64,000 nt of DNA. Source: CAVPHV01 sp963704825. GTDB lineage: Bacteria; Actinomycetota; Acidimicrobiia; Spongiisociales; UBA5794. Made by a program: the position numbers and the translations under genes. Positions 55,299-64,000 of this stretch are shown piece by piece; position 1 is the stretch's first letter; each line of letters opens with the position of its first letter. The stretch lies in assembly GCA_963704825.1 (NCBI GenBank), contig CAVPHV010000012.1, forward strand, positions 62,001 to 126,000. The letters are read 5' to 3'. The notes beneath the pieces are model-generated. The model made no database searches and was not told the DNA's origin. It saw only the letters and a list, made by a program, of their open reading frames with translations.

Positions 55299-55844
55299 AT
55301 GACAACGACTCCACAATCGGATACCGACCAGATGAGCCACACGGTGGTGGGGCACGCCGAGCTGCGCCGGGTCGGGAGATGGCGCTTCCCCGTGTTCGAG
55401 CTCACCCAGGACGGGAAGGTGCTCGCCTCGCTCGGCCGATCGGGCTGGGTCAAGGTCTTCTTCGGCCGGGGCCAGCGGATCGTGCTTGCCGACGGGAGTC
55501 GCTGGCGAATCAAGTCGCTGGGGTCGGGCGGCACCATCAGCCCGGCGATCTTCGACTCGTCCAAGCGCAAGGTGGCGATCTCGTCGGTCGGAGTCGGCGG
55601 CTACGGCATCAACGGCCGGGACTACGGATGCGTCTTCTACCAAGCCGAGAAGAAGCGGTTCACTCGGGCCAATCGATGGATCATCCGGCACCACGAAGAC
55701 GAACTCGCCGTGATCACCCGCCATCCCCGCACCGTGGAGGCGTCACGCCCCGTGCACCTCGGGGCGGTCCTGTTGTCCTTTGCTCTCGTGCGCTACGGCA
55801 TCCTCGGCGAGAACGCACCCCGCATGAACTTCATCTGGAAGTAG
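55299..55844 (+). CDS. Protein of unknown function
   Basis: A 181-residue soluble-looking protein with alternating strands (LRRVGRWRFPVFELTQDGK, KVFFGRGQRIVLADGSRWRIK, SVGVGGYGINGRDYG) and no transmembrane helix or signal. I recognise no named family; the pattern suggests a Tubby/LURP-like beta barrel. Start chosen at ATG after GGGGCGGAG. Confidence 0.72.
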   Translation: MTTTPQSDTDQMSHTVVGHAELRRVGRWRFPVFELTQDGKVLASLGRSGWVKVFFGRGQRIVLADGSRWRIKSLGSGGTISPAIFDSSKRKVAISSVGVGGYGINGRDYGCVFYQAEKKRFTRANRWIIRHHEDELAVITRHPRTVEASRPVHLGAVLLSFALVRYGILGENAPRMNFIWK

Positions 55845-55848
55845 AGCC

Positions 55849-56634
55849 TCAGCGCCCGGCCTTCCAGTAGCCGCGTACCGTGACGTCGGAGCGCGCCAGC
55901 CCGCGTTCCTCGAAACAATGCCGCCTGATGCGATGCATCGCCGCCGCCTCTCCGGCAACCCACACCTTGGCCCGGGGTTCGAGTTCGACCTCGCCGACGG
56001 CGTTTGCCAGGGCATCACCCGGAAGCCCGCCGGCGGGTAGTTCTACCCACCGGGTTCTCACGTTTGCGCCCTCATGAAGGTCGAGCCGGGCTTCGGAAGC
56101 AGCGATTTCGACAATGACTTCGACGGGAACCGAAGCCGGCAGCACCTCGAGGAGTTGACAGATCGCCGGAATGGCTGTCTCGTCACCGGCGAGAAGGAAC
56201 TGCGGGGCATCGGGATCGATGGCGTATCCCCGTCCGGGTCCGGACACCGCCGCCGGATCACCGGGCTGAGCTCGATTGATCCAGGCCGACACTGCTCCCC
56301 CGTCGTGAATCACGACGTCCAAGGCCAACTCGAGCCGGTCGGCGTCGAAGAAGCGTGGCGTGAAGGTGCGGATGGTGGGGCGCTTCCCATCGTCGAGCAG
56401 AAACTCGTTGCCGTTCCAGGTCGGCATCATCAGCTCGTCCGAGCCCGGTGATGGAATCAGCAGCCGCACGCTGGCAGCAGGCAGATCGACCGCAAACCCC
56501 TCCAGCGCCGGTCCGCCGAACCTGACCCGGGTCATGAACGGTGACAGCACCTCGAGGTCCCGCACCGCAAGAACCCGGAACGCCGGCGGCTCTCGCCGCA
56601 CCCGCAACGACCCCTGATCGGCATCGGAAGGCAT
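55849..56634 (-). CDS. Siderophore-interacting (SIP) FAD-binding protein
   Basis: A 261-residue ferric-siderophore reductase-like flavoprotein. The FAD motif RPTIRTFTPRFFD, then GPGRGYAID, LAGDETAIPAICQLLEVLP and the C-terminal WVAGEAAAMHRIRRHCFEERGL and VRGYWKAGR match the SIP family. It may release iron from siderophores with NAD(P)H. No siderophore genes adjoin it. Follows the ammonia-lyase gene by six bases upstream of its start region. Confidence 0.92.
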   Translation of the reverse strand: MPSDADQGSLRVRREPPAFRVLAVRDLEVLSPFMTRVRFGGPALEGFAVDLPAASVRLLIPSPGSDELMMPTWNGNEFLLDDGKRPTIRTFTPRFFDADRLELALDVVIHDGGAVSAWINRAQPGDPAAVSGPGRGYAIDPDAPQFLLAGDETAIPAICQLLEVLPASVPVEVIVEIAASEARLDLHEGANVRTRWVELPAGGLPGDALANAVGEVELEPRAKVWVAGEAAAMHRIRRHCFEERGLARSDVTVRGYWKAGR

Positions 56635-56640
56635 GACGGG

Positions 56641-57900
56641 CTACGAGTCCGTCATTGCAGGCGCCCACTGGTGCTCGGCGGGCACCGAGTTGGCGCCTTC
56701 CCACACGACGCGGCGGAAGTAGTCGGGGTCGGTGTTGCCCTCGGAGTTGATGAGCAGCACTTGCGAGTCGGCGTCGAGGCCGAGGTAGTCCTTGAGCTCG
56801 GCGTACTCGGGATGCTCGGCGATGTACATGAGGGCGCCGAGGGTGACTGCCCCCGATTCGCCGGACACGACAAACGGGTCGCCGGCGAGCGGAACCGCGT
56901 AGACCCGCATCCCTTTGGCTGCCACATAGTCGGGGCACGCCACGAAGGCGTCGACACAATCCCACAGCACGTCCCAGGCGAGCGGGCTGGGCTCGCCGCA
57001 GGCGAGGCCGGCCATGATCGTGTCGAGGTCGCCTCCATAATCGTGCGGCTGACCGTCGCCGACACGCGCCGACACGAGCAGACACTGCGCCTCGGATGGC
57101 TCCACGACAACGTTGACGGGCCGTTCAGCACCGAAGCGACGGGCATAGAAGCCGGTCGTGGCCGCCGCCAAGGCGCCGACCCCGGCCTGCACAAGAACGT
57201 GGGTTGGCTTGGTGATGCCCTGGCCGGCAAGTTGCTCCTGGGCCTCGGACAACATCGTGGTGTAGCCCTGCATCACCCATTTCGGCACGTCCTCATAGCC
57301 TTCCCAGGACGTGTCCGAGATGACGTGCCAACCGTTCTTGGCGGCATCGACGCTGGCCTGACGGACCGCATCGTCGTACGTGCCTTCGACGATGTGGACT
57401 TCGGCCCCGTACCCGGCGATCGCATCGATCCGGGCCTGTGATGTGTCCTTGTGGACGTAGACAACGGCGCGGCACTGCAGCTTGGAGGCCGCCCAGGCGA
57501 CGCCGCGGCCGTGGTTGCCGTCGGTGGCGGTTGCGAAGGTCAGCTCGCCGAGCTTCTCCCGAGTGTCCTCAGAGACGAGTTCGTCAAAAGTGAGGGCGCC
57601 GACCTCGAGACCCAGCCTGTCCAGGATGAACCGGTAGATGGCGAACGAGCCGCCAAGGACCTTGAACGAGTTGAGGTTGAGCCGCACCGACTCGTCCTTG
57701 ACCCAGATGCCGCCCACTCCGATCATCGCGGCAAGGTTGGACAACGAGCGCAGCGGACTCGGCTGGTACCCGGGGATCTGGCGGTGGAAGTCCCGTGATT
57801 GGGCGAAGACGCCGTCGGGGAACGTGGCTCGGGCTGCGGCCGAATCGACTTCGGCGGCGCGTGGATTGGTGACCCATTCAATGGGTGCCTGGGTGCTCAT
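56641..57900 (-). CDS. dpaL: Diaminopropionate ammonia-lyase (PLP fold-type II)
   Basis: A 419-residue PLP enzyme splitting 2,3-diaminopropionate into pyruvate and ammonia. The PLP lysine lies in LNSFKVLGGSFA, then TATDGNHGRGVAWAA, the glycine-rich loop VQAGVGALAA and the DpaL-type tail GNTDPDYFRRVVWEG. Two nitrilase-family amidases and a ligase lie downstream in coordinates, hinting at catabolism of unusual amino acids or carbamoyl compounds. Confidence 0.92.
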   Translation of the reverse strand: MSTQAPIEWVTNPRAAEVDSAAARATFPDGVFAQSRDFHRQIPGYQPSPLRSLSNLAAMIGVGGIWVKDESVRLNLNSFKVLGGSFAIYRFILDRLGLEVGALTFDELVSEDTREKLGELTFATATDGNHGRGVAWAASKLQCRAVVYVHKDTSQARIDAIAGYGAEVHIVEGTYDDAVRQASVDAAKNGWHVISDTSWEGYEDVPKWVMQGYTTMLSEAQEQLAGQGITKPTHVLVQAGVGALAAATTGFYARRFGAERPVNVVVEPSEAQCLLVSARVGDGQPHDYGGDLDTIMAGLACGEPSPLAWDVLWDCVDAFVACPDYVAAKGMRVYAVPLAGDPFVVSGESGAVTLGALMYIAEHPEYAELKDYLGLDADSQVLLINSEGNTDPDYFRRVVWEGANSVPAEHQWAPAMTDS

Positions 57901-57952
57901 GTCCGCGACTGTATCGCCAGACGGCCGTCTACGTCGACCTGGGTCGTCGGCA

Positions 57953-57981
57953 ACCCCCCAGGCACATCGGCATTGGGGGGT
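57953..57981 (-). terminator. Hairpin after the PaaK-like gene
   Basis: ACCCCCCA and TGGGGGGT form an 8-bp stem with a 13-base loop, 21 bases beyond the ligase stop and ahead of the ammonia-lyase gene. Likely separates the two transcripts. Confidence 0.55.
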
Positions 57982-58001
57982 CCCGTCGAATCGTTCACGG
58001 C

Positions 58002-59579
58002 TCAGGCAGCCACGACCCGGGTCTGCTTGATCTTGTGGGGGTCGGCGACAAACGGGCCGGTGCCGGGCTCGTGCACGGACACCACCGGGCGGACCGCCTC
58101 GGGGTGTTCCGTCATGGCGGTCCGGAGATCGGCGTTGAGTTCGATCATCGACGGCACCACCGTTGCCTCGATCAGTTCGGCAAGTTCGGGCGTGGGGTGC
58201 TCCGCCGCAAACGCGACCCCGGGCCGGATCGTCCCATCGGGCTGCTCGATTGCCCGCAGCAGATACGACGACACCTGCGCCGCCACCGATTCGTGGTCGT
58301 AGAGGGCCTGCTCGAGATCTTCGGGGTAGATGTTGGCCCCCATCACGCTGACCGTGGAGTCTGATCGCCCGTGCACCCAGAGGAAGGGCAACGGCACCGC
58401 ATCTCGGCGGCCATCGAGCTCCGCCGGGTCAACCCCGCAGCGCACGAAGACGTCGAGCAGGGCGGCAAACGTGGCGACCCCACCCTTGTCGTGGACGTTG
58501 TAGGCGATCCGGGGCGCCAGGACCTCCAACCGGTTGATCGTGAAGATCAGCTCACCGTGCTCGTTGACGGTGACGTGGTGCTGCAGCGGGTTGTATTGGA
58601 AGACCATCGGAAGCCTCGGGTCGTCGCCGAACAGCGCTCGGCGCAGCTCAGGATTGGCGGCGGCGCAACGGCGAATCGCGACACAGATCGGCGTCTCTCC
58701 GGCGAGACCGATCTCGATGTCGGTCGCCCCGAATCCGCTGTAGGCCGACAGGAACCGGCCGGGTCCCATCAGGTAGTCGCGCAGCCCCTCGGACATGCCC
58801 TCGCCGCCGAGCAGCGCGTGGAGTCGGTACTCGCCAAGCGGGAAGCCGCGGTGCTCGGCCTCGTCGATCAGGGCCTTCAGGAACGGGGGGTACCCGCAGA
58901 TCAGGTACTCGCGTTCGGGACCGAGAAACTCCAAGGTCGCCAGGATCTTGCCGATGTCGGGCCCGGTGCTCTTGACGATGGTGCTGCGTTCCATCGCGGC
59001 ACCCATGTTGAGCCCGGTCGCCCACGCCCCCATCGAGAAGGCGTTGATGGTGACAAACGGCCCGTCTCCGTAGTCGTATCGGGCGAAGTGGCTGATGAAC
59101 ACGTGAGTGGCAAGGCGCTCTTCGGGCGTCCGGACCCAGTTGAAGGGCTGTCCCGTGCTGCCCGACGACTCGTCGATGACCACCCGGCTCATGGGGAGCA
59201 CCCCGTCGTTGCAGCGGCTCGGAAGCGGAAACGCCTTGACGTAGCCGACCTTGTCGGTTTCGGGAATCGTCACGCCGGCGATGTCCACCATGTCTCGCGT
59301 TTCACGCTTCAAGTGATCGTGATAGGCCGGAACCTGGCGCGCCGCGTAGCGGATGGCTCGTCGCGTTCGGAGGTCACCGAGCCACGCCAGGAATGGCGGC
59401 GGGGTGTGCGCAATGATCCAGAAGAACAGCGAGTAGCGCGGTCCGATAAAGTGCAGCAGCCGGTCGACCGGCTTGAGTAGGAGATCGACGATCCGATCCC
59501 GTGGCCCCGCATGCAATGGCGTACCCCGAGCGGCACGTCGAATGGGCTGGGGCCGGGCGGTGAGTGAGGTAGTCGCCAT
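58002..59579 (-). CDS. PaaK-like AMP-dependent adenylating enzyme
   Basis: A 525-residue member of the phenylacetate-CoA ligase/CapK group of adenylate-forming enzymes. The phosphate loop is IDESSGSTGQPFNW; further motifs are FSAYSGFGATDIEIG and the hinge region HGRSDSTVSVMGANIYPEDLE. The substrate acid is unknown. Start at ATG after AGGAGGAAG; the frame is open further upstream without similarity. Confidence 0.9.
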   Translation of the reverse strand: MATTSLTARPQPIRRAARGTPLHAGPRDRIVDLLLKPVDRLLHFIGPRYSLFFWIIAHTPPPFLAWLGDLRTRRAIRYAARQVPAYHDHLKRETRDMVDIAGVTIPETDKVGYVKAFPLPSRCNDGVLPMSRVVIDESSGSTGQPFNWVRTPEERLATHVFISHFARYDYGDGPFVTINAFSMGAWATGLNMGAAMERSTIVKSTGPDIGKILATLEFLGPEREYLICGYPPFLKALIDEAEHRGFPLGEYRLHALLGGEGMSEGLRDYLMGPGRFLSAYSGFGATDIEIGLAGETPICVAIRRCAAANPELRRALFGDDPRLPMVFQYNPLQHHVTVNEHGELIFTINRLEVLAPRIAYNVHDKGGVATFAALLDVFVRCGVDPAELDGRRDAVPLPFLWVHGRSDSTVSVMGANIYPEDLEQALYDHESVAAQVSSYLLRAIEQPDGTIRPGVAFAAEHPTPELAELIEATVVPSMIELNADLRTAMTEHPEAVRPVVSVHEPGTGPFVADPHKIKQTRVVAA

Positions 59580-59734
59580 GGTGCTTCCTCCTGGTGAGTG
59601 GGTGGACGCTGTCCTCATATCCCCAGCATGCAGCGGCCAGGGAGCTGCGGCTATGGGGGCGATCCCCCGTCCCACCCCCGGGTACCCCCACCTCGGCGGA
59701 CCCGCCGCGACGGGGTGGGTCCTCCCGGGTCGCC

Positions 59735-60682
59735 TCAGGCGATCGCGTCCGGAACGTCGAGACGCTCGACCTCGGCTTCGATGCCTGCTTCGGCGATTTG
59801 CCGGTAGGCGGCCGGGACCCGGTACCGCTCGAAGTCGAACAACGTGCCCTTGTAGAATCGGGTCTGATCCAGATCGATGCGGGCGACGATGACTTCGTCG
59901 CCGGTGGTGATGGCCTGCCGAATGATCTGGCCCGATGGCGCAATGATCGCGGATTGGGCGAGCGACTCAACGCCTTCCTCGACCCCGCCCTTGGCGACCC
60001 CGATGACATAGGTTCCGTTTTGATAGGCGCCGGCCTGCATGACGAGGTGGTTGTGGAATGACTGGAGCGGCGTCTGGGTCGGATCCGGGGCGTAGTGCAG
60101 CGGTGTGTTGTAGCCGATGACGATCAACTCGACCCCGCGCAGACCCATGACGCGGTAGGTCTCCGACCAGCGGCGGTCGTTACAGATCGCCATACCGACG
60201 ACGGCATCAAAGGCGTTCCATACCGGGAAGTCGTCTCCCGGCTCGAAGTAGCGCCGCTCGGCATGCTGGAACTCCCGCCACGGTTCGTATTCCTTGTGGC
60301 CGGGGATGTGAACCTTGCGGTAGACCCCAACGGTGCGGCCGGCCTTGTCGACCATGTGATAGATGTTGTAGCGGTGGTTGTCCGCGGTCTTGAGGGCGTA
60401 CCCCAGCGTGAACCCGACGCCGAGGCGGGCGGCCTCGTCCCATAGCGGCTGGGTGTAGTCGTTGGGCATCTCCGACTCGTAGAACTCGTCGGCATCCTCG
60501 ATCGGCATCACCCACCGGGGGAAGAAGGTGGTGAGCGCCAATTCGGGAAACGCCACCAGTTCGGCGTTCTGCGCCGCCGCATCGCGCAGCAGGTAGATCA
60601 GGCGTTCAACGACGTCGTTGCGATTATCGGAACGTTGGATCGGCCCCATCTGGGCGGCAGAAACGGTGAGGTAGCGCGGCAC
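59735..60682 (-). CDS. Nitrilase-superfamily amidase, N-carbamoyl-D-amino-acid hydrolase type
   Basis: A 315-residue carbon-nitrogen hydrolase. The catalytic triad is Glu in FPELAL, Lys in YRKVHIPGHKEYEP and Cys in MAICNDRRWSETYRVM, the wording typical of D-carbamoylases. It would release a D-amino acid, ammonia and CO2 from the N-carbamoyl compound. Divergent from the second amidase gene with 101 bases between. Confidence 0.9.
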   Translation of the reverse strand: MPRYLTVSAAQMGPIQRSDNRNDVVERLIYLLRDAAAQNAELVAFPELALTTFFPRWVMPIEDADEFYESEMPNDYTQPLWDEAARLGVGFTLGYALKTADNHRYNIYHMVDKAGRTVGVYRKVHIPGHKEYEPWREFQHAERRYFEPGDDFPVWNAFDAVVGMAICNDRRWSETYRVMGLRGVELIVIGYNTPLHYAPDPTQTPLQSFHNHLVMQAGAYQNGTYVIGVAKGGVEEGVESLAQSAIIAPSGQIIRQAITTGDEVIVARIDLDQTRFYKGTLFDFERYRVPAAYRQIAEAGIEAEVERLDVPDAIA

Positions 60683-60783
60683 GAGTCATCCTCTCTTGGG
60701 CGGGGCAAACGCCGTCGGGCGCTTGCTTCCGGGTTGGCGGTCCGTATGATCACACGACCACATTCTCGTCAGGAGCCAACCCC

Positions 60784-61626
60784 ATGAGCCGAATCATACG
60801 CGGAGCACTCGTCCAGTCCGAGTGGACGGGCGACAAGGAGTCGATGCTCGACAAGAACATCGCCTACGCCCGCCATGCCGCCGGCCAAGGCGCCCAGGTC
60901 CTGTGCTTCCAGGAGATCTTCACGTCGTCGTATTTCTGCAACGTGCAGGATCCCCAGTACTACGACGAGGCGGAGGAGATTCCGTCGGGTCCCACGGTGC
61001 AGAAGATGATGGCCCTGGCGAAAGAGACCGAGATGGTCATCGTCGTCCCGATCTACGAAAGGGTCGACGAGGGCACGTTCTACAACACGTCGGCCGTCAT
61101 CGATGCCGACGGTTCGTTCCTCGGGATCTACCGCAAGACCCACATCCCGCAGGTCGAGGGGTTCTGGGAGAAGTTCTACTTCAAGCCGGGCAACCTCGGC
61201 TACCCGATCTTCGACACCGCCGTCGGACGGATCGGCGTCTACATCTGTTACGACCGCCACTTCCCCGAGGGCTGGCGGGTGCTGGGTCTCAAGGGAGCCA
61301 AGATCGTCTTCAACCCGTCGGCCACCACCCGAGGCCATTCCCGCTACCTGTGGGAACTCGAGCAGCCCGCCGCCGCGGTGGCGAATGAGTACTTCGTCGG
61401 CGCCATCAACCGGGTCGGCTCCGAAGGTTTGACCGACACCGACTACTACGGGTCGTCCTATTTCGCCAGCCCCCGCGGCCAGCTGATCGGCGGCGGCGCC
61501 TCAGACACCGAAGACGAAGTGTTGGTGCGTGACCTCGACATGGGCCTCATCGAAGAAGTCCGCCGCCACTGGGCCTTCTACCGCGACCGTCGCCCCGACA
61601 TGTACGGCGACATCTCGCAGACGTAG
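60784..61626 (+). CDS. Nitrilase-superfamily amidase, beta-ureidopropionase/N-carbamoylputrescine type
   Basis: A 280-residue carbon-nitrogen hydrolase with Glu in CFQEIFTSSYF, Lys in YRKTHIPQVEGFWEKFYF and Cys in VYICYDRHFPEGWR, the pattern of beta-ureidopropionase and N-carbamoylputrescine amidase relatives. With its divergent neighbour it suggests breakdown of pyrimidine- or hydantoin-derived carbamoyl amino acids. No dihydropyrimidinase is in the window. Confidence 0.92.
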   Translation: MSRIIRGALVQSEWTGDKESMLDKNIAYARHAAGQGAQVLCFQEIFTSSYFCNVQDPQYYDEAEEIPSGPTVQKMMALAKETEMVIVVPIYERVDEGTFYNTSAVIDADGSFLGIYRKTHIPQVEGFWEKFYFKPGNLGYPIFDTAVGRIGVYICYDRHFPEGWRVLGLKGAKIVFNPSATTRGHSRYLWELEQPAAAVANEYFVGAINRVGSEGLTDTDYYGSSYFASPRGQLIGGGASDTEDEVLVRDLDMGLIEEVRRHWAFYRDRRPDMYGDISQT

Positions 61627-61647
61627 CGGCACGCTGAGCGGGCCGCC

Positions 61648-64000
61648 CTAGGGGGACTCGCCGATGAGGGAAGCGAACAGGGTCAGGTACTGGTCGCTCG
61701 AGCCTCCGTCGGGATCGGCTACGGCGTCGGACTGGGGCAACACGTCTGTGTCGGTTGGTCCGTCCCAGAACGGAGCCAGCCTTCCGAGTCCGCCCTGGTC
61801 GACCAGATCCTCGATGACGTCTGAGCAGGTCCGGGTGCCGAAGAGGCGCACGAATTCGGGCTCGCCGGATTCGATACCGCCGAGTGCTGCCATCAGGGCT
61901 CGGCGATAGGACCGAATCCTGTTGCTGGCTCCCCCGTCGTCGAGTTGCCGGTCGAAGCCCACGATGTCGACGCCTTCGTCGAAGGTCAGCCCGCGGCGGC
62001 GCCAATGGCTGGTGCCCGCCAGCAGCCAGGCATCATCGACGACGACGCTGGTGCTACGGATGGCAGCGGAGCGGCCGGGGAAGCCCCGGGGATGGAACGC
62101 CACCACCCGATCGGAATCCACCGCCTTCAGCGCAGCGAGCGCCTCGTTGCGGGCGGCGAAGGCTTGCCGGATCCATCCCCCGTAGGCGGGGTCGTGGTCG
62201 GGCCAGCGGGGCACACAGACCACGACCCTGAGGCTGGGCTGCTCGGTCATCCGAGTTACCAGTTCGGCCACCAGATCCACCTCATGCGCCTGAGGCGCTC
62301 CCGCAGGATGGGCGGTGCGGGCGAACTGCGGTGACGCCACGAACACCAGATCCCGCGCTTGGCGGACGGCTCGGCGCAGCGCCCACTGGGCATCACGTGC
62401 CCCGAAGCGGCTCCAGTGGAACTCGCGGCGGATCTCACGGACCATCTCCGCTTCGCGGGCGATGTTGACCGTCGGCGAGGTGATCCCCAGTTGGCTCGCC
62501 AGCGTATCGACGAGGTTCTGCACGCTGGCGTCCGCCGCCGGGATCGACAGCACCGGCAGGGTCAACTCCGGACTCTCCGCCCCGATCGCCACCGTTCGCA
62601 GCACCGCCACCGCCGAGGTGCGGGCCGAAGTCTGGCCGGCGGGGGCGGTGTCGTCGCCCGGCTCGGCAGGCGGCTCCCAGTCCTCATCGCCGACAAACGG
62701 GATCCAGCCGAGTCCGCCCGCCCCGAGGGGAAGCAGCGGCTGGACCCGGCGCAGCGCGATTTGGGCGACGTCGAAGGCGGCCTGCCCATCGACTCGCACG
62801 CCGGGGGCGTGAACGTCGGGTCCGGCCGGACCACCCGGGTTGGCGGCGGCCGGGTCGGCTGATCGGGTCTCTCGGCTCCAGCGCCCCCCGGTGACCAGGG
62901 CATCCCAGGTGTGGGCGGTGCCGTCGTCGGTGGCGACCGCGAGCAGCGTCGGGAAACGGGCCATCGTCGGCAGCCGCGGCCCGATCCGAGGCGTTGACTC
63001 TGACGCCAGCGCCCGCAGCAGATCGACCAGCGAGGTCGGCGCCGAACCCGGCGGGGTGACCGGCGACGGCACGCCGAACACAGGCGACGGGGCCAGCGAC
63101 CGCACGTTGTCGGGCACGATGGCGAGGACGTCCGGTGTGGCGAACGCATCAGCCGGAGTCGGTGGCGTGCCGGTCGTCACCGGGACACTCACCGCGCCCT
63201 TGATGGTGAGGTCGCCGGCCCGATCGACGAGGACCAGGTCGAGGGTCAGCGTCGAATCGGCGGGTTGGTTGGCGGCGGCGGGCAGATCCAGCGGGTTCGT
63301 CAGCAGCAGGGAGAGGTCGGTCGCCACGTCGGCGACGATCCCGGCGGCCCCGTCACCGCGCACGAAGCTCGGCTGGTCGGCGGTGATGGCGGTGATCAAC
63401 TTGAAGACCTGCGGGTAGACCCGTACGTGGGAGCCGAGCGGGAGGGTCCCCGCCGCAAAGGTCAGGACCACGTCGTGAGGCCCCGACCAGATCGCGCTCA
63501 GTCCGCTGTCGGGCTCACCGGTGGGGGCCGGCCCGGGCATTCCGGGCGGAGGGTCGGGGAAGTTGGGCCAATGTCCGGCCGCACCCGGCCCCGGGGGCAC
63601 ACCGACCGCAGTGTCGAGGGTGGGTGACGCGGCGAACATGAATCCGGAGAACGGAGGCGTGTTGGGAGGCGCCAGCACTTCGGCCGCCGCCCCCAAGGTC
63701 GCCACCCCGTCGACGGAAAGGTCCATGCGAACCCGGTCACGCACCGCCGGCTTGAACTCGGCCGGCACCGATTGATCATCAGGCCCCACCGAATGCTGGG
63801 AGGTTGCCGACCGGTTCCCCAGCAGATGCCAACGCAGGTCGACGGCGGTTGCCCGCAAGAACTGGCGGTGCAAGGTGACCCCGGCAGGCAGAGCGGGGGG
63901 AACCAGGGCGTCGCGGCCCATGGTGAAGTTGCGGGACCAGCCGAGCCGCAGCCGATCCGCCGCCGCAGCGGGGATGCCGAGCGACTGCCCCCCGGCGACC
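61648..64000 (-). CDS. Large PLD-like protein, 5' end outside the window
   Basis: A reading frame open through the right edge, at least 784 residues. The first visible 480 residues are Pro/Ala-rich and beta-like with no recognised domain. The end contains a phospholipase-D-like segment (ARDLVFVASPQFAR, then STSVVVDDAWLLAGTSHWRRRG) in which the usual HxKxxxxD is degenerate: Asp is kept but His and Lys are not visible at their places. It may therefore be inactive or a structural relative. The true start lies beyond 64000. Confidence 0.8.
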   Translation of the reverse strand, partial: VAGGQSLGIPAAAADRLRLGWSRNFTMGRDALVPPALPAGVTLHRQFLRATAVDLRWHLLGNRSATSQHSVGPDDQSVPAEFKPAVRDRVRMDLSVDGVATLGAAAEVLAPPNTPPFSGFMFAASPTLDTAVGVPPGPGAAGHWPNFPDPPPGMPGPAPTGEPDSGLSAIWSGPHDVVLTFAAGTLPLGSHVRVYPQVFKLITAITADQPSFVRGDGAAGIVADVATDLSLLLTNPLDLPAAANQPADSTLTLDLVLVDRAGDLTIKGAVSVPVTTGTPPTPADAFATPDVLAIVPDNVRSLAPSPVFGVPSPVTPPGSAPTSLVDLLRALASESTPRIGPRLPTMARFPTLLAVATDDGTAHTWDALVTGGRWSRETRSADPAAANPGGPAGPDVHAPGVRVDGQAAFDVAQIALRRVQPLLPLGAGGLGWIPFVGDEDWEPPAEPGDDTAPAGQTSARTSAVAVLRTVAIGAESPELTLPVLSIPAADASVQNLVDTLASQLGITSPTVNIAREAEMVREIRREFHWSRFGARDAQWALRRAVRQARDLVFVASPQFARTAHPAGAPQAHEVDLVAELVTRMTEQPSLRVVVCVPRWPDHDPAYGGWIRQAFAARNEALAALKAVDSDRVVAFHPRGFPGRSAAIRSTSVVVDDAWLLAGTSHWRRRGLTFDEGVDIVGFDRQLDDGGASNRIRSYRRALMAALGGIESGEPEFVRLFGTRTCSDVIEDLVDQGGLGRLAPFWDGPTDTDVLPQSDAVADPDGGSSDQYLTLFASLIGESP

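Noticed and set aside
1..64000. CRISPR arrays, rRNA genes, phage modules or replication origin
   Set aside because: Looked for on both strands; no regularly spaced repeats, rRNA motifs, integrase or phage structural genes were recognised.

Overview
The window reads as chromosome of a high-GC Actinomycetota, most plausibly Acidimicrobiia. The reasons are uniformly GC-rich codons, an F420/LLM-type oxidoreductase, a DUF6325-type protein, mycothiol-era arsenate reductases and Thr-rich lipoprotein linkers. The lineage is inferred from gene content; there is no rRNA gene. I see no tRNA and no CRISPR array.

Bases 1-17300 hold the most striking locus: a selenocysteine-dependent reductase of the glycine/betaine reductase (Grd) type, embedded in what looks like a sugar- or polyol-type catabolic system. 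On the minus strand, grdE-grdB-grdC-grdA-aldehyde dehydrogenase (16342-10253) is followed by Zn-alcohol dehydrogenase-FGGY kinase-DhnA-type aldolase-flavin reductase-VOC protein-GntR regulator (10174-5231), and then by a BMP-type ABC importer (4989-8). In-frame UGA codons interrupt grdA (codon 43) and grdB (codon 348) exactly where the families carry selenocysteine. The same 11-bp palindrome, TGGTCAGACCA, precedes all three transcription units (5154, 10201, 16373), so the GntR protein probably controls the whole set as one regulon; a divergent EamA exporter/importer shares the third site. grdD, grdX and thioredoxin genes are absent, and GrdE lacks the Cys that I recall as the pyruvoyl precursor. 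The substrate is therefore likely not plain glycine.

Bases 17300-30300 form an accessory-looking stretch: a DUF6325 gene with a duplicated leader, an AI-2E family protein, a DUF2252 pseudogene with an internal deletion, two DUF7144 membrane proteins flanking the island, an alpha/beta-hydrolase, a decayed IS110 element that cut into an ArsR-ArsC fusion gene, a second ArsC, an arsenite-channel aquaglyceroporin, an intact IS110 transposase with a structured upstream region, and xylA.

Bases 30300-41900 carry a DEAD-box helicase fused to an RRM domain, a two-component system plus a PepSY protein sharing a triple GTCAG operator, a shikimate-kinase-like protein, an LLM oxidoreductase, a four-gene 2-oxoacid:ferredoxin oxidoreductase operon whose ferredoxin domain is fused to a GltD-like flavoprotein, and a uracil-DNA glycosylase family protein.

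Bases 41900-64000 carry a giant amidohydrolase-S41 peptidase fusion, galactokinase, a papain-like peptidase-alpha/beta hydrolase fusion, a PfkB kinase, a TetR-ABC exporter operon, an F420/FMN split-barrel protein, a zinc-motif lipoprotein, a siderophore-interacting flavoprotein, diaminopropionate ammonia-lyase, a PaaK-like adenylating enzyme, two divergent nitrilase-family amidases, and a partial PLD-like protein cut by the window edge.

Three conserved genes (grdE, grdC, xylA) each carry one extra base at a short run. Assembly indels are the simplest explanation.
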